In this document: positions 12,193 to 22,217 of the stretch, piece by piece
Position numbering within the stretch: position 1 is the first letter of the stretch
Layout of the letters: each line of letters opens with the position of its first letter
Assembly (NCBI GenBank): GCA_000750105.3
Contig: JPHH03000007.1
Coordinates: forward strand, 434,001 to 498,000
Reading direction: 5' to 3'
Origin: Tolypocladium sp. Sup5 PDA-1
Taxonomy: Eukaryota > Ascomycota > Sordariomycetes > Hypocreales > Ophiocordycipitaceae
DNA: 64,000 bases
The notes under the pieces: generated by a model
Told to the model about the DNA's origin: nothing
Databases searched by the model: none
What the model saw: the letters and a program-made list of their open reading frames with translations, nothing else
Position numbers and translations under genes: made by a program

Positions 12193-12610
12193 CTTGATGG
12201 TCTTCGATGGGTGATGTGCGAAGTGTGTCGACGAGTGCGTGAGTAAGAAAGTCAGCCTCGACCGTGACCGTCCGTTTCGCGATGGATCGTAGCCCTTCAA
12301 GAATTTAGTTGCCGAGCGGTGAAAATTTGCCCTAGGGTTTGGTTGTGTGCGCGGGGCTTGGGGATTTTATGGCCGCTGATTGGCCCACTAGCGGAGATAT
12401 TTGGTGGAGGAGGGAGAGTCACGTGCAGAGTCTCGTGCCCGGGACGTTGGCGCTACTCCGGGCGGTGAGGGTAATATTCTGCCACGTCTGGGCTTCCGCT
12501 TCGGTGACGAAGCCGTACGTAGCTGGATCCGCAGACGGCCGAGCCAGGTTGGACAGCCAGCATCATCTGCTTGGACATCATCCATCGCATTGCCCCCCAC
12601 CACCACCACC
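12193..12610. promoter_or_regulatory. Divergent promoter region of RPL35 and GOS1
   Basis: These 418 nt hold both promoters. A telomere-repeat-like box, AAACCCTAGG on the minus strand, lies at 12331-12340, about 140 nt upstream of the L35 ATG. Boxes of this type (AACCCTAA) are common in fungal ribosomal protein promoters. Confidence 0.55.
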
Positions 12611-13410
12611 ATGTCTGCGCCATCTGGAAGCGGCGGCTGGGCCCATCTGCGGCAGCAAGCCAGGACATTGGAAACTCAGGTGAGCGTGCCGATGCAGCTT
12701 TACTGCTACGCGGCATCTAACCTCGGCTTCAACAGACAGAGAACCTCTTCCACACGTATTCGCAGTTCTCGGTAGCGGCAACCATTCCGCCGAAGCCGAC
12801 AGATGAGGAACGCGAAACAGAAGCAAAGATTGAGGAGCTGCTAGAAAAGGCGAGCCACAAGCCTGCCTCGATACCATGCCGGCGCCCTGACTAACAAGCA
12901 ACGCAGCGCGAATCCGTCATCTCCCAGCTCGCACGATTGCTCGACTCCGAAGCCGCCCTCACGTCCTCGGCCCTCAAGCAAAACAACCTCTCCCTGCTGC
13001 GCGAGAAGCTTTCCGCCCACAAGCGCGACCTCACCCGCCTGCGCGGCACCCTCCAGCAAGCGCGCGACAGGGCCAACCTCCTGACCAACGTGCGCTCCGA
13101 CATCGACCAGTACCGCGCCAACAACCCCGAGGCGGCCGAGGCCGAATACATGCTCAACGAGCGCAACCGCATCGACAACAGCCACAACATGACGGACAGC
13201 GTGCTGAGCCAGGCGTACGCCGTCAACGACAGCTTCGTCCTGCAGCGGGAGACGCTGTCGAGCATCAACCGCAGGATCACCATGGCGGCGAGCCAGGTGC
13301 CTGGCATCAACACCTTGATTGGGAGGATATCGGCGAAGAAGAGGAGAGACGGCATCATAATGGGGTGCTTTATCGCGGCGTGTTTCATTCTATTTTGGTG
13401 GCTGCTATAA
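12611..13410 (+). CDS. GOS1: Golgi SNARE GOS1 (GOS28 family)
   Basis: Exons 12611-12679, 12736-12849 and 12907-13410 give 228 aa, close to yeast Gos1 (223). The N-terminus WAHLRQQARTLE and the segment TENLFHTYSQ form the usual Habc region. A Qb-SNARE helix runs from about 140 to 205, including QRETLSSINRRI, and a single C-terminal membrane anchor ends FILFWWLL. The protein acts as a Qb-SNARE in vesicle fusion within the Golgi. The second intron has no GT within reach of the exon end: it begins GCGAGC after GAAAAG and ends ACGCAG with a CTGACTAAC branch site, so it is a GC-AG intron. Confidence 0.92.
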
Positions 13411-13575
13411 GCCGAGGGAGGTTTTGATGGGGAACGATCCCATCCATCCGCATGTGCAACGGCGTTTTAGCGGGGTATCAGCGTTGTTGTATCTATGGTA
13501 TTGTACAGTATATGGCAGGGCCATGGCCACTCATGTCTACTGCAGAGATGGCCACGCCTCAGGAAAGGCATCGAA

Positions 13576-14676
13576 TTATACCCTTGGATTTTCCAGATGC
13601 GGCTTTCCGGGAAGCTTCTCGCGCGCCGTCGCCGGCCGAGCGGCATCTCTGTTGATCTCCTCGACCAGTCGCGCAAGGCCTCTGGCCAGGCCGTCCTTTT
13701 CGTCGGGGTGGCTCTCCCCGCTGCCCGCCCACCGTATGCGGCAGTGCTGGTCGACGAGGTACGTGTAGCCGACCTTGCTGTTGAGCAGGCCGATGGACTC
13801 GCGGATGCCGTCCGTGATGCCCCTGCGCACGAGGAAGTACTTGTCCCAGTCCTTTTCGGGGAACCTCTTGCGCAGGGACCCGCGGAACAGCCTGACGAGC
13901 CAGGCCTTGCCGGCGTTGTCCTCGTAGTTGACATTGACCACCTGCGCCAGCTTGCCGTTCTGGGCGAGGACCTCGTGCAGCGCGGGGTTGGCCTCCTTGG
14001 AGGTGAAGCTCGCGACCTGCCGCTCGGCCCACTGGCTGCTGAAGATGGACACGACGGAGGCGCGGCCGGTGAGGAGGGGCGTCGTGTCGCGCGGCTCCTT
14101 GTCGGTCTTGAGGAGCGTCTCGCCGTAGAGGTTCGGGAAGAAGAGGGAGAGCTCGGCCTTGAAGAGGCGTGGGGGCGCGATGAAGGACTTGCCGCTGTGG
14201 AACTGCAGGTTGCCCCAGTCACGGAAGTAGGGCCTCGATATTTGGGCGGTCCTGGGCAAGCATGCGTATTAGCGACGAACTTCAGCTCGGGCCACAAGGG
14301 CCACCTACAGCTCCTGGCGCCGTTTGATGTGCTTGTCGTAGTCGACAAAGTCCTCCTTTCGCTGCTTCATGGTCCGGTGGTCGATGCCCGTGTTCTCGCC
14401 GGCCCGGGGCGGCAGCGGCATGCCAATCGGCCGGGGCAGCGGCTTCGGCACAAAGCTGCCCTCGACGCGCTTGCCGTAGCTCCTCGGCGCCTCGATCGGC
14501 GCTCCCTTGACCTCGCCCTTGGGGTCCATGGACGCGCCGGCGGCTGGTTTCTCGGTCCTCGCGGCCCGCAACGCGGACGCCGTGAAGCTGCGCCGCCATT
14601 GGCAGTACACGCAGGCAGCGAGCGGTCGCCTGGTCGCGAAGCCGGCAAGCGCCAGCTCAAGCCTCCGCGATGACAT
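13576..14676 (-). CDS. ATP10: Mitochondrial F1Fo-ATPase assembly factor ATP10
   Basis: Exons 14676-14309 and 14251-13576 give 347 aa. The first 45 residues are rich in Arg, Ala and Ser with no acidic residue early, as in a mitochondrial presequence. The ATP10 domain shows FIAPPRLFKAELSLFFPNLY, VSVVSIFSSQWAE and the C-terminal YTYLVDQHCRIRW. Atp10 chaperones Atp6 into the membrane sector of ATP synthase. The intron starts GTAGGT and ends CCCAG, phase 2. It converges on GOS1 (166 nt apart) and diverges from the E2 gene. Confidence 0.9.
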
Positions 14677-15073
14677 GGCGCGCGTCTGTTGTCGTCGGCG
14701 TCTTGTCGTCTTTGGCTGACGACGTCAATTTTCTGAACAATCGCGAGCCCGCCGTTGGATGCTAAAATTAATTGGCGCCTACCCTGGACCGCGCGTTCGG
14801 AGCCCGGAAAATCGGGCCCGTCACGGTGACCAGGGACCAACATTTTAGTGGGCCTCGGTGACGCTGGGCCGTCTCCCCCGGACTTCGGTTATTCGCGGCG
14901 GCTCAACGACCGACGACGCAATGCCGACTGAAGCCATACACTTCGGCCCTTGGGACTGCGCTCTTACGGCGGCTCTGCTGCTTCCTCTCCCTCCGCACAC
15001 CAAGCCCTCTCGTGCCCCTGTGGGAATACTTTTTTTCTGCATCTCCGACAGACGCCAATTGCCAGGCAGAAAC
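14677..15073. promoter_or_regulatory. Divergent promoter region of ATP10 and the E2 gene
   Basis: The 397-nt gap lies between two divergently transcribed genes for mitochondrial proteins. No specific element was identified with confidence. Confidence 0.5.
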
Positions 15074-16611
15074 ATGTTCCTGCAGCGAGGTTCCCGCGTG
15101 CTGCGCAGGCAATTGCAGGCCTCGAGGGCCGTGGGCAAGGCCGTCGCCCTGGGGAGGGGCGGCGTCGTGGCGGGGCCGGCGCCGCGGTGGTTCACCGAGT
15201 CGAGGAGGTTGTGCGTCGTGAAGCCGGTGCTGCTGGCCGACATTGGCGAGGGTGAGTGCTGCGTTGGGTGACGCGCCGAGTAGAGAGAGAGAGAGAGCGA
15301 AAGGCTGACCAGGGAACAACAACATCAACAGGCATCGTCGAGTGCGAGGTCATCCAGTGGTTCGTCGAGCCCGGCGCCCGCGTCGAGGAGTTCTCGCCGC
15401 TGTGCGAGGTGCAGAGCGACAAGGCGTCCGTGGAGATTACCAGCCGCTTCACGGGTACCGTCAAGAAGCTGTACTACGAGGCCGGCGAGATGGCCAAGGT
15501 GGGCAAGGCCTTTGTCGACATCGACATCGAGGGGGAGGCGGAGCCGGCCAAGGACGAGCCCGCGGCTCCGGCGCCGTCACCAGAATCTGAGCAGAAGGGC
15601 GGCGACGATGCGGCGGCGGCAGCAGCGCAGAGCAGCCCGCCGAGCAACGGGGAGACGAGAAAGCCCAAGGGCAAGATGGCGACGCTGGCGACGCCCGCGG
15701 TCAGACACCTGTCCAAGGAGCTGGACATTGACATTGCCGACATTGACGGCACCGGCAGGGACGGACGCGTGCTCAAGGAGGACATCTACAAGTTCGTCCA
15801 GAGCAGAGACTCGCAGTCTGCCCAGCAACAACAACAATCTCCCGGCCTGCCCGCAGACACCTCCGTGCAGACGGAGACGCGGCAGCCGCTCAGCCAGACG
15901 CAGCAGATGATGTTCAAGACCATGTCGCGCTCGCTGACGATCCCGCACTTCCTCTACGCCGACGAGATCGACTTCTCGGACCTCGTCAGCCTGCGGGGGC
16001 GCCTGAACAAGGTGCTCGCGCAGTCCCCCGGCGCCCCGGACCAGCCCTCGAAGCTGTCCTACCTGCCCTTCATCATCAAGGCCGTGTCCCTGGCCCTCTA
16101 CCAGTTCCCCATCCTCAACGCGCGCGTCGACGTCGACTCGACCAACGGCAGCAATGGCAAGCCCGCGCTCATCATGCGCTCGCAGCACAACATCGGCGTG
16201 GCCATGGACACGCCGCAGGGCCTGCTCGTGCCCGTCATCAAGAACGTCGGCGCGCTCAACATCGTGTCCATCGCGGCGGAGCTGGCGCGCCTGCAGCGGC
16301 TCGCGCACGCGGGCAAGCTGGCGCCGGGCGACATGGCCGGCGGCACCATCACCGTGTCCAACATCGGCAACATCGGCGGCACGTACCTCAGCCCCGTCAT
16401 CGTCGAGCGCGAGGTGGCCATCCTGGGCATCGGCCGCATGCGCACCGTGCCGGCCTTTGACGAGCAGGACCGCGTCGTCAAGAAGCACGTGTGCAACTTC
16501 AGCTGGAGCGCCGACCACCGCGTCGTCGACGGGGCCACCATGGCGCGGGCCGCCGAGGTGGTGCGCCGCGTGGTGGAGGAGCCCGACGTCATGGTGATGC
16601 ATCTGAGGTAG
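15074..16611 (+). CDS. Lipoamide acyltransferase (E2) of branched-chain alpha-keto acid dehydrogenase
   Basis: Exons 15074-15251 and 15332-16611 give 485 aa. A basic presequence of about 45 residues (MFLQRGSRVLRRQLQ...) precedes a lipoyl domain whose lipoylated Lys90 sits in EVQSDKASVE. A linker rich in Ala, Pro and Glu follows, then a peripheral-subunit-binding domain (about 180-215, ATPAVRHLSKELDID...DGRVLKEDI), and the acyltransferase core with the active-site motif HRVVDG (His455, Asp459). The HRVVDG and lipoyl sequences fit the BCKDH E2 better than the pyruvate or oxoglutarate E2. It transfers acyl groups from branched-chain amino acid breakdown to CoA in the mitochondrial matrix. Confidence 0.9.
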
Positions 16612-17838
16612 TACGGCAGCATGCCGTGTGCGTCGAGGCACCGAGTACGGATGGAAGAAGATGGAATCATACAATTAATTCATACACAGTTGAATCACCG
16701 GCGCTGTGCCTGGCATCGTGACTTGCACGGACATGCGCACACGCACACGCACACGCACACGCCCCCTCCCCATGTCCATGCCCGTGTCCACGTCGCTGTA
16801 AGCCCCGTCACTGCTCGTACAGTTCCGCCGGACGGGGCGGGCGACAAGGGCCGGGCTGACGATGTTGATGGCGCTCCTCGTGACCACGTCCCCGTCGCAT
16901 CAGTCCCTCGGCCCTGTAGCCTGCCACTGTCACTTCCCGCATGGATCCCCGCGCCGGAGGGCACATGTCGGGCGGGCCGTATAAATAGGACTTGCTGCAG
17001 ACTGCAGAACGAGATGGGTGACGTGCCATGGGCACAATTGCCTCTTTCGAACGGCCTGCATGCAGCAATGCCCAACCCTTGTCCGACGTTGGTTAGCACT
17101 TACATGGCAGTAGTCCGTACATACACAGCATGCCTGTCAGTGCTGCACTGCCGTCAGGCAAACCCATGACTGTGGGGTGTGCAGATCGCGCCGCAGCCTC
17201 CCGCCCGCATACGAGGAAGAGTACATCACGTCCGTCGTATGTGTGATGTCTTTTGCTCACTCTGCAGAAGGGGCTGAAATAAGGCATCGAGGGCAAGACG
17301 CCCAATCGCCTCCTCCATTCGCCGTCGCGGCCGTGCGCTGGCAGACGGACTGACCAGCTGGGCGCCTTTTTGCTGCATACCTACGTAGCGATGCCTACTA
17401 GTGACTGTAGATGTCGTCCCGTCCCCAGGCCCCCTTCTCGGTGTGCTCTAATCCCAACGCCGCATTGGCCCATGGCCTGCCACCTGCTGACCCGAAGTGG
17501 TGCGGTGAATGCATTCCCGTGCCCCTCCCCCCAACCGCCCATGTATCATGTATGCCGCCGAAATGTCCCAAAGCAGACTGGGCCTCGAGACTCTTTCGTG
17601 CGTCGTGGCAGGGCGTCTACCCCGTGTGGGACAGACGCGAGGGGCTGGCTGCGGCTCCTCCAAAGCGAGCGGTCTAACCAACGCCGCGTACGAAGTACCA
17701 TATCCCAGAAACAAGCCAACTCCAAACCGCATAGTGTCAAATCATGTAAAACGACAGAAACGCCAAAGAGGCTCCATGGTCCCCCGTCCCGAATGGTTCG
17801 TTCGTACTGTGAAGTACTGGTGGTCTAGGTAGGTCGTC
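16612..17838. other. Convergent intergenic region with simple repeat
   Basis: About 1.2 kb lies between the ends of the E2 and gluconokinase genes. It includes an ACGCAC-type repeat near 16735-16762, a TATAAATA at 16981-16988 with no supported gene behind it, and one TAGTCCGTAC motif at 17111-17120. Confidence 0.5.
16735..16762. repeat. Simple repeat (CACACG)n
   Basis: About four and a half copies of a hexamer read CGCACACGCACACGCACACG and onward. It is noncoding, 3' of the E2 gene. Confidence 0.8.
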
Positions 17839-18639
17839 TTAGTGGTCGGCCTTGACAATGTCGGACACCCTGGCCAGGGCGTCCTGCTTGACTTCCTCGA
17901 TGCCGCGGCTGACGTCGATGCTGATGACGTCCCTCTCGTCGTGGGCGGGCCGCTCGAGAATGTCGAATTGGCTCTTGACCATGTTGGCGCCCATGTAATG
18001 GCCCTGTCGCTGGGTGACGCGCTGGAGCAGCACCTCGGCGGGGGCGTTGAGGAAGATGAAGTGGACGAGGATGTCGTGGTCGTAGTAGGCGGCGACACGG
18101 ATGACGTCGCGGTACTTGCGCTTGAGGGCCGAGCAGGTCACGACGACGCCCTCGGACCCTCGGTTGATGCGATGCATGGACTCGTCGCGGAGGGCCGTGA
18201 GCCAGTCCCAGCGGTCCGCGTCGGTCAGCGGGACGCCGCCGCGCATCTTTTCGACGTTGGCCTCGGTGTGGAACTGCAGCGTCACCCGTGTTAGCCCATT
18301 CGCTCTCCGGGGACAAGTCGGAGGTCGTGCCTCGTCAGAGACCACGCCCCGTCAGAGGCCACGCCTCGCCACAGACCGCGTACGTACCGAGTCGCCCTCG
18401 ATGTAGGGCACGTGGAGCGCATCCGCCAGGTACTCGGCCACCGTCGTCTTGCCGCACCCAGCCGGGCCGGTAACCAACCAGATGTGGTGCTTCTGCGCGT
18501 GACCGTTGGCATGCCCGTTGGCATGGGCCACGCCGTTCGCCTTGGCCGACGATGACGTCTTGGACGATGAGGCCGGAACGGGAGCGCCAGACGCAGGCTC
18601 CTGTCCATTGACGGGCACGGCGTTATCGTAGGACAACAT
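17839..18639 (-). CDS. Gluconokinase (GntK family)
   Basis: Exons 18639-18388 and 18273-17839 give 228 aa; the intron starts GTACGT and contains a CTAAC branch site. A low-complexity N-terminal stretch of about 50 residues (HANGHANGHAQKHH) precedes the kinase. The P-loop GPAGCGKT is at 58-65. Later family marks are RWDWLTALRDE, CSALKRKYRDVIR and GHYMGANMVKSQFDILE. The enzyme phosphorylates gluconate to 6-phosphogluconate and feeds the pentose phosphate pathway in the cytosol. Length without the extension fits the family (about 175-180). Confidence 0.9.
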
Positions 18640-21600
18640 GGTCTGCTTGTCGCCGGCGGTGGACGCAAGGTAGGGCAGTCAGGGTAGAGGGCGCGAGTCG
18701 GTGGCTTCGGAGCCGGGATCGGAAGACGGCGAGAATGGCGCTCTGGATCTGGCGTGCAGATGGCGATGACGCTATCGGTGCATATAGGTAGGATACGGTG
18801 GTGTGGCAAGCAGAGTCCAGCCAGTGGGTAAATGGACGAAGGTGCAAGCTTCAGGGCAATGATAATACCACGGCTGTGTGCTAATTTGCAGGTACGGGAG
18901 CAGCAAGTGTGGGAGGAGAGTGTGGGAGTAGGACGGCGAGATGTGGTGGGAAGAGTCAAATTCAAGTAGTCCGTACTCGTATGCCCACGGCGCGGTAGCA
19001 AGGCCGATGGATGGGGGGCCAAGCAAGAGTCTCGTCTGAAAACAAGAAAAACAGGGGCGAGTTGGGCGAGGCTGGAGCGCCGGCTTTGCATCGACTACTG
19101 GAACACCTTCACCTTTGCTTTGCCTTGGGCGTGTTCAGTCGGGCTCGTCTTTAAATTCGAATGGGGGGGCGTGTGAGTTGCTGGTTGCTGCCAGTGCAAG
19201 CCGGATGGGGAGCGAGCAGGGGGGGAGGAGTGGCAGTTGTGGTGTGGACTGTGGACTGTGGAGGCTTGATTAATTAGTCCTGGCCACGTTTGGCTCCATC
19301 TGGGTAAGGCCAGCCAGCAGGTCGGGTCTTGCTTTTTTTCCAAGCTCGCATCGCCGCCGGCTTCCTTTCTTCTTCTTTGGCGTCGTCACAGCCCAAGCCA
19401 CCAACGGAGGCATCGCGGCGCGGGATGACGATGACGGGGCGCCGAGGCAATGGTCGCACGCAACACACGGCGCATCACGGATGCCTTTGGCCCTCGCTGA
19501 TACAGTGATGCACGCGCCCAGCCAGAACCGTTGGGGAACGGCCGGCCGTTGGTCTCCACTGGGGAAATGGAAATGGATACGGATAGATGATGATAGATGG
19601 AGGGGGTGAGCCCAAGAAGCAATGCCTCGCCCACCAACAGAAGTTGGAAAGCTGAGACCCCGGCTGTTCTCGATGCTACCAGACAGCAGCCGTTTGGGAC
19701 GGAAACAGACCCGGGGCGCTGGGTGCTCCGGAAGGTCTTCCGGTACGTGGCGGGAGTTGAGCGAGCGGCGCGGTCAGGCCATTCGCCGCGGCGGATGTTG
19801 GGATATTATTTGCCGCCGTCGTCGTCGTCGTCGTCGCTGAGTGGTGCGGCGCGGCCGCAAGAGCGCCGTGGTGGGGGGTGGCAGGACAAGAGAGGAGAGC
19901 ATCGTGAGGGAGATGGATGCTCGCCGTTTGCCGCAGCCATTGGTGGATCGCCGCGAGGCTGCTTCTGTCCTCGGCGTTTCTGTCCTCGGCGTTGCTGTTC
20001 CCTTAGTCCGTACTGTAACTTAGCAGGTCGCCGTGTCCACGCTCGCTGCACTCCAGCTCCGTCCTTCCAATCCATCGCCGTCCCGCAGAGCCGGGACGAT
20101 TTGGCGACGCAAAATGATCGAATACCTATCCCAGACTTCGTCGCTGGGAGCTTGCCGGAGTGACGGCATCCGGCGACGGCTGCCCCCTTGGGCAAACGGC
20201 AGCTCGGTTATTGGCCTTGGGTGGCCCTTGTTGGAAATGCGCGTGCCCAGTGGCAGCCCAGGGGTTGCGGCCAATGGGCTGGCCTGGCCAGCGTCGTCAC
20301 CCGTTTGTCCCAGACACTTTGATGGGCCCTTGTCTCCAACTTCATGCGCAATGCAGCAGCACAACGGCGCCATTTGCCATCGGCAACCCAGCCATGGGTC
20401 AAACGCCGACGCTGATCGTGGCGTCGTGGGGGCACGCGTTCGTGAAGATTCCCACGTGGGGGCCTCGACAGCGACTCTCTCTCCATCTGGCCGACAGCCT
20501 CCCGTTTCTCAACAAACAGAGCCGCATACCCCGTAGTCGTAGTCGTGCCATCATCTTGCAGGCTGGCAAAGAACGGTCCGGGCTTCTAGCTGCAGCGTTT
20601 CCGGCTGGATGCACGGCAGCGGCCGTTAGCTGCACGCCCATCGCTGCCCCAGCTCCGCCCGCCCCCGTCCATTCCATCCATCTATCCACGGAACGCCTGA
20701 TCCGCACTACTGCTGGTGCAAGGGCATAGCAGATCGATATGACGCTGCACACGGGCCGCTGGTCGGAGCCGTTACACAGCGTATGTAGGTGCAAGTGTTG
20801 CAGCGGACTCGGGCCGTTTGATGTTGGTCGGTGTAAGTCATTGACGTGGCGTGTATCCCTCTCCGCGGCACAGCGGTCACCGGTTGGCCAAGAGGCGGGG
20901 TTTTGCTGCTGCTATGCACCTTGCCTATCCCGCGCTTATTGTTCCGTGCATCGTCAGCTGTAGTCGGCATGTTGGTGGTGGTTATTGCTGGCGCACGTGT
21001 TCTTCAGGGTAGGACAGTTGAAGCGGCATGCTCAATCCCTCGGTTGGTGCTCCGTATATATGCGTACCAACCCGCGACAACATGACAACGCTGAGATCAT
21101 GACGGCTGGAAGGACATGGCAGAGTATTCCTTCGTACCCCTCTTTCCATACATACTGCCTCGGAATCCCTTGGAAAATTGCTCTGTCGTACAAGACATCC
21201 ATGACGTTGTAACGCATCGGCGTCGGGACAGAGCGGGCACTTATACTCGATGTCTCAGAACTGCCAACCTACCCTGCAGCGGGTCGGCACGGTCGGCTCA
21301 CCAGCAAAAGGCCCCGTTGTTCGTCAACAATAGCGAGGGCCCCAACTTTGTGCCTTGCAATGGGTGTAGCAAACTACCTATAAGTCGGGTTCTGAGAGGT
21401 GCAGTTTTGACATGTGAGGACATGGCGATGATGGAGTTTTTGTACTTGAACCAGGGGCGTTGGAGTTGAGGTTACGGTCAGAGCAAGGCACGTGATGACA
21501 ACCACTGACAGCAGGAACAGCCAAGCAGCAACCGTCCAGCTCTCCTGACAAAGATATCTCTGGAACAGTATCTGAAATGAAAAGTTTTCCCTGCTGCAAT

Positions 21601-22217
21601 TGAACAAAACAATCCCGCACGACAGACACGACACGGGTGCTGTAGCCGCTTGGAAGCAACAAAAGTTCGACAGAGGTCAGCTTGACCCCGCTATGCGGCT
21701 ACCCTAGCTTGCCTGGGACCCCGAGAGACCCCTCGATCAGGCACCTCAGCCCCTCGCCACAGCGCATCTCCCCGCCACCGTTCCGAGCCGGAGTGAAGCC
21801 CTGTGAACTCCGTGGTTTGAACAGTGCTGTTGCAGCTGGATCTCGACAAGGTCAAATCGAGGGCTCGGGGCATCCGTTCTCCCCAGTACGATGCATAGAG
21901 CACAAAGTATCACGTATCGCTGTTGCCAAAGTTCCTGAACCAGGTGACCCTGCGGAACCGTGGTAGCATCCGACGCTGATATCGTCCAACCTGTTAGCCG
22001 AAATAGGCATGTCAGCGTGCAAAGCCACCCGCAGCGGGCGCCTCCCCCGCCTTTAGCTGGCCTCTGAGGTGGCCTGTAGAGGGCCTAGAGCCCCGTAGCG
22101 ACGTCTGGCACCTGCAGCCGCAGTTCCTGGTGCCGCGAGAAAGCGCATCCAGCAGCGACTCTACGTGTCTTAAGAGAGCTGGGCTGCGCAAGCTTCAGCC
22201 CTCCTCCCGCCTCCTCC
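18640..22217. other. 3.6-kb gene-poor region between gluconokinase and DPP III
   Basis: I see no convincing gene. Open frames are short, mutually overlapping and compositionally unlike the neighbours. The region must hold the promoters of the two divergent genes. It contains a GTC/CGT triplet run at about 19817-19837 and two copies of the TAGTCCGTAC motif (near 18967 and 20004). A long noncoding transcript or an unrecognised lineage-specific gene cannot be excluded. Confidence 0.4.
19817..19837. repeat. Triplet run (GTC/CGT)n
   Basis: Six or seven consecutive GTC units lie in noncoding DNA; the minus-strand frame would read a run of Asp, but no gene around it is supported. Confidence 0.7.

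Noticed and set aside
13495..14673. 392-codon plus-strand frame
   Set aside because: Antisense to ATP10, which has clear family motifs on the minus strand.
15577..16674. 365-codon minus-strand frame
   Set aside because: Antisense to the E2 acyltransferase; a shadow rich in His, Asp and Val.
16981..17169. TATAAATA followed 25 nt later by an ATG and a 52-codon frame
   Set aside because: The peptide has no recognisable features and the region is the 3' flank of two convergent genes; likely chance.
18291..19091. 266-codon minus-strand frame upstream of gluconokinase
   Set aside because: It overlaps the gluconokinase first exon in another frame, and the peptide is low-complexity Pro/Arg/Ser.
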